Source: Phylloscopus collybita (lineage: Eukaryota > Chordata > Aves > Passeriformes > Phylloscopidae). From it: 64,000 bases of DNA. Within the stretch, counting starts at the first letter, position 1. Every line of letters begins with the position of its first letter. Made by a program: the position numbers and the translations under genes. The notes under the pieces were generated by a model, which was given only the letters and a program-made list of their open reading frames with translations, was not told the origin of the DNA and searched no databases. The stretch lies in the NCBI GenBank assembly GCA_027886175.1, contig JAJNNQ010000024.1, positions 28,437,001 through 28,501,000 on the forward strand, given 5' to 3'. Positions 39,974-52,976 of the stretch are shown piece after piece.

Positions 39974-39993
39974 AAAAAAAAAAAAAAAAAAAA
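39974..39993 (+). repeat. poly-A homopolymer, 20 bases
   Basis: An uninterrupted run of 20 A. No retroposon body is recognisable immediately upstream. Confidence 0.95.
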
Positions 39994-42285
39994 TGACAGC
40001 CTATTGCTGAGTGTAAATGCCAAGTATCAGAGCCTGTTGTGTTGGAAAAGGTTAGGAGTTTGAAAGCACTGATATAGGACATATAATTTTCCCAAGCAAC
40101 CAAGACTGTATTCTTATGCAAATGATTAGGCTACTAAAAATAGCAGGCAATTGCAAGAAGCAGCTTTATGTGAGCAGAAATACGTACAAATCAGCATTCC
40201 ATGAGGCTCAGCAGCAGGCACCAGCAGGTCTTTTATGAGTGTTTTAAACATCTGCTTTCACCCTCTCTCCTGACAAGTTGTCTCGTTACATGCACCAGAT
40301 GCTTCCAAGGCTGTGGAGCTACCAGGGAGTCAGCCCAGGAGATTCAGAAAGGGAAAGTCAATTATCATCAGTGAAGAGGAGCACAACGTGGATGAGGTGT
40401 GCCTTCCCAGGAGACTGGTGGAGTTCCTCCCACAGGACACAAAACATTTGGGCACTAGAACTGTGGGCTGCAAAAGCCCAATGCAAGCTCTCCAGGGAAA
40501 TGGTGGGCAGGTGCCCATGGTGTGATACAGCTAGTACTCTTCCTCCAGGCTTGATCTCCAGCCTGGCAGTGACAGTCCCACCACAAGAAGCGAGAACAGT
40601 GAGAACATATCATCATCATGGTAAAATCCCTGTGATGTGGTCTAGGATTTCTTTAGATATCTCCTGCCCAGCATAAAGCAAGTAAAAGAGTTTACTCTGT
40701 ACCTTCTTAAACCTGTGTCCTTCAGTTGCTAAATGGTTCTTAGTCTTCTCTGCCAATGGCACAATATTGTAGTACTGAGGGACTCTGACCTGGCAGCACC
40801 GCGGCACCACTGCATTGATCTTGGGTGAAAATGTCCTATAAATGCTTCTGTATGTATTTCCAAATAACAGGTAACATGAGCAATCTGTAGCATGCCTAGG
40901 CAAAACCTCTGAATCAGGTACTCAGAAAAAGCTGGATTGACTCCCAACTTTGTGCACTCCTTAGTGTGCTCCTAGATAATTCAGATGTCACTCTTCTTAC
41001 CCAGAATTTTAGACTGTGAGAATCTGCTTTGTGGTCCTTTTGCAGTGACCAGAGGAGAGCCTTAGCTGAGCTTCCCATGATAAGCTTTTGCTTCAGCCCA
41101 GAGCTCTTACTCTTTTGTAGCATGACATGTTGTGCATGGACCTCTTGAAACAGCCCTAAGAGTGAGTTTTGATCCCATCGTCAAATGGTAAGTTGTTTTG
41201 ACTTTTAATAATCCACCACGACTTGGGCCTGGCAGTGTATTTTCTTCCCTTTCCAGCTCTTCCACACATTGTATCTTTTAAACCTGTGTTGGCTACAAGA
41301 CCAAGCAGGGGAAAATTGCTTTTGTCCTACCTCCTTTGTGCCTTTGTGGAGGGCCAACACACCAGCTTGTCCTTTCTGAGGAAGAATCCTTAATTTCACT
41401 CCCAGTGAGACGTCTGAGAGTCCTCTGACAGGAATCCCTCTGGACAGATCCCTAAAGCTCTCTCTCATCTAGGTTTGAGATGCCAATCATTCAGTGTTGC
41501 TACACTGGGCTCTGTGCAAATAAGGCTTGTGTGTTTTAATTTCCCCCCTATGTTGTTTTCTTTGGGAAAGTTAACAACTGGAAGAGTTCTATTGCAACCC
41601 CAATATTATTTTCTGAACCAGATGCTTGTTTTCTGATGTACCCAGAAACAACTGGAAGTTCCTCCAGATGTGATGGCATTGCAGCTTCTTTAAATCAACT
41701 AGTATTTTTGGCAGCAGCTATTTTTACCAACAGAATGCAGCTCAGGGTTAAGAATGAAGATGTAGAAGAAGCATTACTTATCACAGCTTCATTTTGCTCA
41801 GTGTACTCTTCTATAAACTTTATTTTTTCCCTTTAGAAATCTTTCTTTGGGCTGAACCCCAGCATACTAGTCAGAATTACTTCTGATCCTATCTACTTTA
41901 CTGCTGCAGCCAAGATGTGTCTTGAAAACATATTTCAAGTTTTGTATTAGATCAGAGATCCCTTTTGAACCCTTCACTGTTTTACTAGTTTGGGGCTGCA
42001 TTGCTCAAACCTCCTTCCCCATTCAGCTGAGCATAATTGTTGGCTACCTAGTGGAAAAGTAGTCTACAACTCAACAAAGAGCATCAGTCTTGCTAAAATA
42101 TGTTTGATATTGCCTAAAAGTGCACAGAACTTGTTTTGACTCCTTTGGTCTCTGCAGAGCAATGTGAACCCTTGCAGAAAAGGTTTTTTCCTAGGAAACA
42201 GTTTTGCTGCATCACTGCTATTCACCTCTGCTTTCTGCAGAGCTTCACTGATTTCAGCTCAAGAACGGCAGCTGAAGTTTCTCAT

Positions 42286-42286
42286 C

Positions 42287-42329
<43 letters not shown>
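42286..42329 (+). repeat. (AAT)n microsatellite
   Basis: About fourteen and a half perfect AAT units. The asparagine run it would encode in one frame is an artefact of the repeat, not a protein. Confidence 0.95.
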
Positions 42330-45300
42330 TTCCTTTCAAGCAGGACTCCAGCACACCTGCAGCACACCGACCTGACCAGCATGTGCAGAGTCTTGGGAGG
42401 CTTTGTTCACTGGTGCAGAAGGGAATAACCTAAAGTTACTTTGTAAAGTGAAGGAGGATATGGATAATTGTTAAGAAAACACATAAGATTTGCTGTTTAC
42501 CACTGCATTTCTGCAGTTCTAAAACCAAACCAGCCATGTTGTCAGGAGCCAGCATTTTCTGAATACCTCATGCTAGCTTTTGCTACACTCAGGGGGACAC
42601 AATGCAGTAGGAATTGATTTGAGAAAGCACAGAATACCAGCAGGTGTTTGCTGAAAGGAGTTTTCTTGTACTTTTATCATAATGATATATCTGGGTTTGG
42701 TTGAAAAAAAAATATTTAAAATAACAAAATGTGTTTTCCTTTATCCCTCTCATTTTCCCCTCTTGTTTACTCCTCTGTTTCCCTTAGCAACTGTTATAAA
42801 GAGGAGAAAAGGAGGTGAAAAATAAAGAAACAATTTTTTTTTAATGGAAGGATGAGAAAGTTCTTCTGTTTCTGTCAAAAAAAACCCCCAGAAATGCTGC
42901 ATAAAACCAGCAAATATGTGAAAATGGTTGTTGAGGGACATTTTGTCAGACTATTTTTATTGGTATTTTTATCACCATTATCATTAACCCACTATGCTTT
43001 CAGTGCTACCTCTTACTGCTGGGAAAGACTGATGACTTCTTCAGAAATCCTGGACTGGATCCCAGGATTTGAAATCCTGAGACAAGGTCAAGCCATAAGA
43101 GCAGAAGGGTGCCAGGCAAAGTCCCAAATGCAGTTCTAGCTCTTGGGTGGTTGATTCACTTCTCCTGTCCTAAACTAAAGATCACCTTTTCCTTGTCACC
43201 TACTGGCCTTTCACTGCCACAGAGCACAAACAACAAGCAACTCTCAAGCAATAAAGTCATCTTTACCAGAACAAATCACCTCAAAATATCTATGCTCTGG
43301 CCAACTAATATTCTGTCCAAGGGATACCCAATCCTGACTCTTCCTTTCTTCCAAGAATAAGGTATTAGGCAAAGACAAGCCAATGCTAACAATACCTTCA
43401 GCCCTAAACTCCTAGGGACATCCCTCTGCATGCTCTGCCCCTAGGGCCATGGGCACGGCAGTACCCTCTGTAGGAAACTGTTTAAATTCAGTCCTGATCA
43501 AACCTGTGACTGTCTAGACTCTGGGACCAAGAAATACTTCTGCACCTTTGCTTCTCAACAAGGTCAGGATAATGCAGTGAGTGACAGCTTCTCCCTCCAA
43601 GAGGTCCCAGGGAAGAGAACTCCCACCGTGGTGTCACATCTTGCAGTTGTGTTCCTGTGCACCGTGCACAGCACATCGAAAAAATCTGTGTCAGCAGTGT
43701 GCTACATGATAGGCAAGTCAGAAGAATTTGTCCCAAACACAGTCAAAAATCGAGACAAAGCTGGTGCCAGATGCAATATAGCTGCACTCAAAGAAGAGAG
43801 AGATGCTGGTATTTGGAAGAGGTTGTGCTGCAAGAAAATAGGATAAAAATCCATAAGCTGTCAACTGAAGTTGTCAACTGCCTGACAAATGTCAGAGGTG
43901 GGACAATACAGCCTGAGGTAACTCAGTTCTGAGATTGCTCTGCAGGTCAGAAAGACCTTTTCTATCATTGCCTGAATAAAAGGCAGCATTGCAGTCTGGA
44001 ACAGATTTCACCCCTGTGATGCCTCTGCAAAAACTGTGTCTAAGAACAAGGAAACCAAAGCTTCATAATTTCACTGATTTTAAAAAATATGCAGGAGATT
44101 TTTAAGATTAGGGATTTTTAAGATTAGGGGCTCAGTTTTCCTGCTTTGTTCAAGCTCTTTCTACAGTGAAGTAAAACAGGGAAGGGTCAAGGAGTTGACA
44201 CAGCCCCACAAGGCAAAGCAAAGGGATGGGAAATGGGGTCTTGCTCTGTGCTGGAGAGAAGTTATATAACTGCAAAGAAAAAGCACTTTAACTTTGGTGA
44301 CTGTTGTGCTACGAGTGTTTTATCATATTTCAAATTTTCATTTGGATTTGAGACAGATTTTAACGTATTAGTTTGTCTCATGAGTATATCCCAGACATTC
44401 TCAACTCTTCATTAGAAGGGCTATCCTGGAAAGAATTAAGCAGGTCAAGAGGTGAGTCACCACCCTTTTTCTTTCAGTTGCTGAGATGTGTTCAGTCCTC
44501 AGGGAAATTATGGAGAAATGCAACCTCCCTATTAATTGGTCCAGCAGAACAGGACCTCAGCCAGCTGTGAAAGACTGATACAGACATAACAGCACCAGGC
44601 TTTGTAATTTCCCTTGGAGTCATTCTCTTTGTGACTTTGTGCTGTGGGCAGCTCTGGTCACTGCAGGGACTGGTGGACTATGTTGGGAACAAGAGAGGGC
44701 TGCCTTCCTGCAGCTTGCAGCAAGACCAACACAGCAACAGAAGGTGAGGATACCGTGCCTGTGCCCGAGTCATGACAAACTCTCTCCTGACAGTATGCTG
44801 CACAAAAAGAGGAAGGATTCACCATGAAAAGCATTAGTACAGAGATGGATGGGCCCCCCTCCATAGCCTTCACCTTGATACTGGTCTGTAAAACTAAAAG
44901 GCTGGTTGTAGAAACTGAGTTTGATCAGCCCCCCCTGTGCTGAGAAGAACCAGCAAGCAGTATGATGGCTGCTTGTACTTCCCTTAGCTTCAGGCCTGGG
45001 ATGATTCTGAAATAATTCAAAGCAAAGGAGGAAGAACTTAGAATGCTCTTGCTCCCGATGTGCTGTGTACACATTGCTTGATTAAAGAAGATGAGAAGGA
45101 TCAGGGAGCAGAGTACCAAAAAGTCATCAGTTGCCACCTGTCAAGCATTTTGCAAGTGGCTGCCACAACAACTGGATCTACTTTTAAAGATGTTTGGAGA
45201 AAATGAGTGACATATGTCCAGTAGAGAGCAGGGAAAAGACTGAGCAATAAGTGAAGGAGGCAGAGGAAGTCGAAGTAGTTTGAGGGAGTAAAGAGCCCCT

Positions 45301-48300
45301 CAGCAGTGCTGAGTGTGTGGGAGAACGGGATTGGGTAGGGCTAAAATACATACAGGTGAGTAGGAAGGAAGCAGATGCATGTAAGGGGATGGAGTGAGGG
45401 GCAGTAGGAGAGCAGGAAAAGCACTGTGTCTAAAGAGTCCTGCAAGGGTCACACCACAAGTAGAAATCTTCCCTTTAAGGACTGAAACCACAATTACAAT
45501 GCTTGAATTAGGGAGTAATGGCACTGTAAATAGAAGTGGTTTACACAAAGAGCAAACCCCTCTGTAAGAGGTTATCTAGAGAAGTATGGAAACATTAATT
45601 TAGGAAGCAATTTTTAACCTTGGCAGCTGCCTTACCCCATTTCCCCAAAAAGGCAGGAGAAACCTGATGGGTTCTGCAATGCTAAGGCGTATTTCTTGTT
45701 TAGTGAATGTTCCTGATTTATACAATGATAACAGGAGTCCAGGGACATCACTGCTCTGCCTTTCTACCTCTATGGGTCAGAAGTTTAAAGTTCTAGTATT
45801 GCCATAATTTTTTTAAAAACACTGAAATACCCAATCTGGACACGGTGTATCTCTCCAACTAGCTGGCATTCTGCAGCAACAGCCTCATTTGTATTCTGTC
45901 TTTTACTTGAGCAAAGAAAAAACCACTCTGCATTGCCACAACTAAGTCCTTCCCCACTGCAATACAGAGATTGCCAAACAGTCACACTAAATTCAACATG
46001 TTCCTGCTAACATATTTTATTCATACTGATGGCCTGTTTCACAGTGTGTTCCCAAAGACTTGATTTAAAATTTAAGCTCCAGACTTCTAACAAAATATAT
46101 AAAGCAAAACAAAGTGAGTATCTTTTTCTACATAGCAGTACAACAGAGCTGCTTCTCCTTCAAGGCTTATTTATCACCGATTTTAGGCAGGAGGGTTTTT
46201 TAACCACACAGGGTTTAAGTGTCTTCCTGTACAAAGGAGAAATCTGTGACTTCTAAGAAAGACATTGTCTTTAAAGTTCTACTTCTTTTTTGAGTTAAAA
46301 ATTTATTTCAAGCTGTGAATAAGTTTTGGACCTGATGAGGTCCACAAAGTGAGGCTTCCTCCGAGACAATGTTTGCAAGTGGACTCCACCTTGACAGGCC
46401 AAGTCCCTAACACCAAACCAACTGTTGGCGCACAGTATTTCTGTTTTTTCAAGCAGGAGTGGCCATGTCTGTTGGGGATTAAAGTTTTCCTGGCCCCTCC
46501 TGGTTGGATCTCCACACAGCAGGCTTTTCTTTACACTCTGATTCTGTTTGTGAAAGAAAGTCCAGCTAAACCCATGAGGTAACTTCAAGTAAGACATTGC
46601 AGGGAATCTGAAAGCTTTGTAGGCCAGAGACTTTTTTCACAGGGCTCTCCTTTGCTGTCAGCAAGTCCAACATTTCACCCATGGGTCTGGGAAGATCTTA
46701 CAGGAGCATCCTCCATGTGCAATAAAGGCTCTGTAACATTTTGCTCCAAGTTACATAAGCCATGGCACCCTGTCACACAGTGGGTACTCAAGAGAGCTGG
46801 AAAGTATCTGGGCTACACTAAACTCTTTCCACAACTCATGGAGAAAAAATGAATCTCCAGGGGCTGGTTCACAGTCTCTCAGACATGTTTTGGGATAAGA
46901 GGACTCACCATCTGAAACTCTCCCCCATCATGTCAGAGAGAAGGAGGCAGAGTTCACAGCAGGCACCGCTACTTTTCTGATACTCAAACTGAATGAGGAA
47001 GGTCTATTATTTCTTTTGTGGGCAGAGCAAAACACTTGCAGAGAAATGGGGAAAAAACCCCCAGACATCAGCTTCTGTTGATGGTCTGTGTCAGGAGCAG
47101 CAGGCCAGAAAAGATGCCTCCCCTTTTGCTGTGTGAGCCATTTTCTGCAACACTTGACTTTCTTCTCACTGACTCCTGTTAGCAGCTGCTTTGTGAATTT
47201 ACTGAGTTCACCCTTGGCACCACATACAATCCCCACAGCCAGGAGGTTGAGCACTGCTCCATGAGTGACAGTGCAGTCCAGGAATGGCAAGACTGGGCTG
47301 AGCTGGGAGCCAGACAAGGTGATGAGGGCAGGACCAGTGGCAATAACCACAACCAGCTGCAGTCCAGTGTTGTCCAGGCAAAGTCAAAGTAATAATGAAG
47401 GCCTGAGGTCAAGCTAGGAACTTGAGCCAAGCCTAGATTCAACACACATCTCACACAGTTCTAAGGATCTCAGCTTTATGCTGCATCTGGGCCAGGTGGA
47501 GGGTGGATGGAGCAATGACAGCTTGCTGGAACACTTCAGTTCCTGACAGCCATTGTGAGGGGAAGTCTAGGAACAGTGTCAGCCTTCAACTGGCTAAGCA
47601 CTCCTAACACTTTACCAGCAACAGGACTTACCCTCAGACATGCAAGGTATGTTTCAAATTCCCACCCTACTCCAAGACCTCTTCCTCTCCCACTCTTCAT
47701 TGATACCTAACTATTAATAGTTTTTGGTGGGAGGAACTGGAAGCAGAGGGAGAGCTAAGAATATAACAGTGCTTAATGCCACAATCAATGACCTGTAAAG
47801 GAGTGGAGAAGAGATGCTGGCTGCCAGCTTATCCTTCTCTCACCAGGGCCGCCCAGGCGGCACCAGCTCCCCGGCTGAGGCAGCTCAGCCACGGCTATAA
47901 TTCAGTGTGAGTCAAAAGTTTTATTTTGACAGGAAAAGCTGAAACAGCAGAGGGCTTCTTGCCATCTTCTCTGGACAAGCCAAGGAGAGGCAGGAATGGT
48001 TTGTTTAATGCCATGTCTCATAATTCCTGGCACTTCACGACTCATTAAATGTCCTAGTTTTGTAACTAACTCCTGCTGAGCTCAACATTTGATACACATT
48101 TATGGGTGGCCTGTTGGCTGTACTAACAATTCATAATTCCCCTAACAATCTTAACTTCTTCCTTTGCATGCTAGGCTTCCTTTAAACAACTATAAGATCA
48201 AGCTACCAGGGACTTCAGTTTTTAACACAGAATGAATTACACATATCTGGACAATTTATTGGTGTAGCTATATGCTGCAGTTCGATACACTCATTCTGAG

Positions 48301-48990
48301 TTCAAATAAAACTATGCTGGATCCTAATGCTTCTTGCACTGCTCCCCTTCTGTATCCATTGGGCTTTTACCACGGATATATCCATGCACATGGACACTTG
48401 ATATTGATGCCCCTTCAAAAGAAGGTTAGCAGCACATTTAGCAGTATTTATTCACTTGTACAGAATGGGAACAGGAGACAAATGACCATTCTTGGCCATT
48501 GCATGTGGGAACTACAAGTAAGGGGCCTCTGTTCAGGAACTTTCTTGTGATATGAGTGATTTTGTCAGCTTCCCCTGTTTTCCAGGTTGCTTTCTTTGCA
48601 AAGGTCAGTGAGAAATCACAAAAGAGCCCAGCAACATGTTGACCCAGCCTGACAACTGATTCAAACAGGGCAACTGCAAGCACTCAGCACAAGTTTGACA
48701 GGCACCAGTATTTTTGGAGTTTACAGCATATTTAATCTGTCTCTTCTGAAAACATCATGCATGGTCACCTTGGAGGTAGGTCTGTGATTTAGGTTAATTT
48801 TTCTCTCATTCACTTGAAGCACAGAATCACTTAGTCTGGTCACACTGAAAAGAGTGACTTTGTGTATACAGTCAAAAAAACCCAGTCTGTGTATTTCAGG
48901 GCATGACTGAAAAGCCACTGGCAAAATCACACTGTCCTAAACAAAAGGGATCTCAGGTTACTTTAAACTCTATGTGGAAGTTATTTGCGG

Positions 48991-49042
48991 CTTCAATCAA
49001 AGAAGATTGAAGTGTGTCTGATCTCATACACCTTGTATGAGA
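48991..49042. repeat. Two adjacent short palindromes
   Basis: First, CTTCAATC and GATTGAAG flank a 6-base spacer (48991-49012). Nine bases later TCTCATACA and TGTATGAGA flank a 3-base loop (49022-49042). Both stems are perfect (8 bp and 9 bp). Confidence 0.85.
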
Positions 49043-50986
49043 ATGGTCTGAAATTCAGTGGTGTCAGACAGCTTTCAAACTGCCTTTGTACTGGGTTTAG
49101 TTGGGATGGACTTTCTTCACAGCAACCTCAAGGGTCTGTGCCTTTTGTCTGTGGTTAACACAGCACTGGTAGCAAACAGATTTGGGTATTGCTGAGCAGT
49201 GCTAGCATAGTGTCAGGGCTTTCTCTCCAACATCCCACCAACAACTTTGAAGGTCTGGAGATGGGCAAGAGATTGGGAGAGGGAATAACTGGGACAGCTG
49301 ACCCAAATAACCAAAGGGATACCCCATGCCACATGATGTCCTCCTTAAAAATAAAAGTTGAAGGAAAGGAGATTGATGGGAGGACATTTGTAGTGATGTC
49401 ATCTGTCTTTCCAAGCAATAGCTATGCCTACTGAGGCCTTGCTTCCCAAAAAACAGCTGGACATCTGCCTGCTTATGGACTGTAGTGAACAAATTCCTCT
49501 TTTTAATTTGCTTCCATGTGCAGCTTTTGCTTTTCTGAACAACTGGACTTTTATCAAACCATGAGATTTTCTACGTCATTTTCTCCCCCAGCCCTTTCAA
49601 GAAGAGGAGTGAGAAAGCAGCTGGGTGAATGTCTGGCAGTCAGTCAAGGCCAACCCTCCATGGGGTTCTGGACACAGATTAATTTTCTTGACTGTTCTTT
49701 CCATTTTGATTACTGCTGATGGCAAAGAAAACAGATGACATCAACTTCAAAGGCATTTTCATAGGAGAATTGTCAATTTCATTGAATACTGCCAACCTTG
49801 AACATTCAATAAACATCAGTCCTGATAAAAAAGAAGAAAAACCACTTGGGGTCTTACCAGTTAAGCCTTGGTGTGCGAGCCCATGAGGATGTAGTTTTAT
49901 GACCAGCATATTCTAGTTCAAGCCTGTGTTGCCCTACTGAGACTGGCCCCACCCTTACTAGAGCCTATTTTATATTCCTGCTGCTTGCCTTAGGTCAACA
50001 CTAGCAGTCAGGAGAGTCAAATGAGTTTCAAGATCTGGCTGACAAAACAGGGACAAGAAGGGTCTTGTTTATTCTTGCAAAATCTTTTTTTTTTGGAGGT
50101 GGTTTGCAGTAGCAGCAAGCCTGTGTTCAGAGGCTGCCATGGGGTGGTCCAGGAGGAGCAGATGACGCAGGAGGTCTGCACAGCAGGACAGTTTGTCACC
50201 GCAGCATTTCTCCCTGTGTGCAGCAGTTCCTGTCAGCGGAGAAAAAGCAATCGCTGATTTCAGTCAAGTGCTTTGTCTGCAGCGTTTCTGTCTTTGTCCT
50301 GCATTGCTTTATGCAAGGATTAGACACTGACTATTGGTGACTCAGGCTTTTGCTGAAGGATGTGTTTTAAAGTTAGAAACAAGGCTGTTACAAAACAAAG
50401 AAAGTATACAAATTCACCCCTGGAGGAGTGAAAACAACAAATTGCAATGCACATGCTTCAGTGTCAGAGAATATGTTTCTCTGGAAAGGATTTAGTTATT
50501 TTCTTACTCCATGAAACAAGTGCCATCTCTCAGAAAAGACTCCCTGTGAAGATTTGGATCCTTTGGGAAGGAGGATGAGTTAGTGGTTAGGGATGAAATG
50601 CAAAGGTGTTTTCAGCATAGCAGCTGGCTGCTCTGTTTTCTAATACAGTACATTACATTGTTAATGGAAATGTTGCTTTGTACCTTCTGTTTTTCTCCCA
50701 GTAGAATTAGTTCCAGCACTGTTTGCATGCCAAGCATGCACACTCACAGCTACAAGCTCTGGGGAGAGGGAGAAGACACAGCTTGGACCTGCACTGATAA
50801 GATCACAAAGATTCTGCAGCAGGGCTTGGAGCTGAACCTGCTGCCTTTGCCAAGTGACTTCACCACAAAGACCATCTCTGCTCCTGCCCACAGGAACCGT
50901 CGCACACCACTACAGACAGGCCTCTGGGGTCAGCAGCCTGGGGCAAAGGCATCTGGCTGTTTTGAAGTCCTTTGGGACTTTGAAGT

Positions 50987-51144
50987 CCTTTTGGGAGTCT
51001 TCTGCTCCACTCTGTGATGCAAAAGAGGGGAAAAAAACCCCACCATTTCCTACAGAGCAGCTAACCCTTTTGGGAGTCTTCTGCTCCACTCTGTGATGCA
51101 AAAGAGGGGAAAAAAACCCTACCATTTCCTACAGAGCAGCTAAC
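50987..51144 (+). repeat. Tandem duplication, two 79-bp units
   Basis: Unit 1 (50987-51065) and unit 2 (51066-51144) differ at a single base (CCCCACC against CCCTACC). Just upstream, a smaller direct repeat of TTTGAAGTCCTTTGGGA occurs twice (about 50960-50998), which may have seeded slippage. The near-identity suggests a young duplication or concerted evolution. Not coding. Confidence 0.95.
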
Positions 51145-51494
51145 CCTTCCCAGTTTGCTAATCCAATCTGCACTCCTGCTTCTGCCAGGAATCAACCTGT
51201 TTCAAGGCTGCATGTGTCATTTTATTAAGAATTAAGAGAGAGCAGAGAGGAGCAGCTTTAAAAGCAGCAAGCCGTACAGGGGCTGGGAGATACAGGCTGC
51301 CAAGTCTTTGGGAACACTCAGAGATGAAAGTACCACAGGAGTGCCACTTGGCAGTGCTGCTGGTATAGTTACCGTGCTTCTAAAGCAGCTCTCTACATGC
51401 CAGTTGTGAAGAGACACAAATCGTGGAGCTGGAGACACAGAGCTCACTCAATCCAGTGGTCACAAAATGGGGAGTAAAGGGAATATATTTTTCC
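51145..51494. other. Intergenic spacer before the solo LTR
   Basis: About 350 bases of unique-looking sequence between the 79-bp duplication and the LTR insertion site. No feature recognised. Confidence 0.5.
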
Positions 51495-51499
51495 ATACT

Positions 51500-52277
51500 T
51501 GTCTTGGTTTGGACAGACAGGTTTCTGCCAGGGAAACTGGGGTTCCCCTAGAATGGAGAATGCAAACCCCTCACACCCCGCCAAATTATAATCTTGCAAT
51601 CAAGGGCTCTCAGGCAAAGATTTTGGGGATAGGAATAACAGTTCTTTACTAGGAATACTAACAATACAAATGTAATAGGAAACAAAACCACCCAACCAAA
51701 CAAGAAAACAAACAAATAAACAACAATTTTGGAAAACCCTGACAGAGTCAGAGCTACAACCTGACACCATGTGATTCAGGTTGTTGAAAGCAGTCCAAAA
51801 GTAAGTCCTTCTGAAGGGGCAGACGTGATTCTGTGGGAGCAGAGATGATCCTGTAGAAACACGGGTCCAGGGGTGGTGAGGAGGGGGATCTGGTGATGGT
51901 GAGGAGGGGGTCCGGGGATGGTGAGATGGAGTCTGGTGTTGGTGAGATGAGGTCCGGTCTTCCTCCCAGGGAATCGGGTGAAAAACTAACAGCTCTCGTG
52001 TCTGTGAGTCTCCGTTTATCCAGACAGCAAAACTGTCTACCCCACCCCTACTGCCAGGGGATGTGATGTATCTCACAGTAGGGTGATGGAAATGCAGATG
52101 CACCGCTCTGGGGGGGAAGGTACAGGCTGGGAAGGTGCTAATGGCCCATTTCGATAAGGTGATAAGGCTCAGGCCTCTCCCCCCTTGAGTTACCAGAGAT
52201 AAAGAAAAGCCTCTCCCCAACTGCTTTAAAACAGATGAAAATAGAATATACAAACCCTGGCTCCACAACCCAGGACA
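51500..52277 (-). mobile_element. Solo endogenous retrovirus LTR with 5-bp target duplication
   Basis: A 778-bp element that begins TGTCTTGG and ends CCAGGACA, so the termini are TG...CA with a 7-of-8 inverted match. It is flanked on both sides by the perfect 5-bp duplication ATACT (51495-51499 and 52278-52282). No internal viral coding region is present, so it is a solo LTR left by recombination between two LTRs. From its resemblance to passerine ERV LTRs, and an AGTAAA-like polyadenylation motif on the minus strand near the left end, I infer a leftward orientation. Five-base duplications fit several ERV classes, so I do not assign one. The long minus-strand open frame across it is not a gene. 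Confidence 0.85.
51866..51958 (+). repeat. Minisatellite inside the LTR (about four 21-24 bp units)
   Basis: Four degenerate copies of a GGTGATGGTGAGGAGGGGGTC-like unit in tandem, within the U3-like half of the LTR if it points left. G-rich on the plus strand. Units differ by small substitutions and length changes. Confidence 0.75.
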
Positions 52278-52282
52278 ATACT

Positions 52283-52976
52283 ATAGGAGCCACTAACCCA
52301 AGCTGAAAGCCCTGGGAGAAAAAGCAACAGGGCATATAAGTACTTCCCTGGGAGCTGACTGTGAATGAAGCAGCTTGGTTTTCACTTGGATTTGCAGACA
52401 CATGTTTGTGAAGAAAATGATGGTGGAAAAGCTGGAGAGATTTCTGAGTGGACTAGTGCTGTGTGTTGTGGTGGGGGTGCTCAAGGTACACAAACTGCAG
52501 AAACATCCAACTTGTATTTCATCCTGCTGAAAGCAAGTCACAACTCCTAATTAGCTGTTCAGACCAAAAGGAGGTCATTCATTTTCCAAGTGCATAGGAA
52601 AAAATATGAAAAGGTAGGATGTGAGGAAGAGTTTTGCTCTATTATTGCAGTGCCAAAGCACAGCATCTTAAATAGAGTCAGCAGTATTTTGTGTATGCTT
52701 AGGAGGAAACTGTTATCCCTCATCCAACATTACCTGAGTCTGCAGTTACCACAGTGTAAATCAGGCCACAACTACATATGCACAGCCATTAACTTACTGG
52801 GTCCCAATCAGCATAACTATCACTATTTTTTATACTGGAAGAAGGAAACAACAGTAAACTTGTTTACTGGCTACTTTGTTTCCAGAAAGACAACTTGCAT
52901 ATATTTCTTTACATCACTGGAGATCAAAGTTCTTAATACCAACAAGACAAAAACTTCTTCAAGCCAAAGCCCGAGA
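52283..52976. other. Intergenic spacer, no gene seen
   Basis: Between the LTR and a reverse CR1. A 135-codon open frame at 52590-52997 runs into the CR1 and resembles no known protein, so I do not call it. Confidence 0.55.

Larger units (their letters stand above)
35426..50986. other. Intergenic sequence, no gene seen
   Basis: About 15.5 kb with no exon, RNA gene or transposon I can support. It holds a CTCF-like motif (38502-38515), poly-A (39974-39993), an AAT microsatellite (42286-42329), a 26-nt palindrome (43045-43070) and two adjacent palindromes (48991-49042). A second CTCF-like string, CAGCAGAGGGCT, is near 47945. AT-rich 36-37 kb looks unusually free of repeats and could hold conserved noncoding elements, which an alignment would show. 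Confidence 0.5.

Noticed and set aside
42164..42433. Open frame with a run of 14 asparagines
   Set aside because: The run is the AAT microsatellite read in frame; flanks resemble no protein.
51600..52268. 222-codon minus-strand open frame
   Set aside because: It lies wholly inside the solo LTR and includes its minisatellite; LTRs are not coding here.
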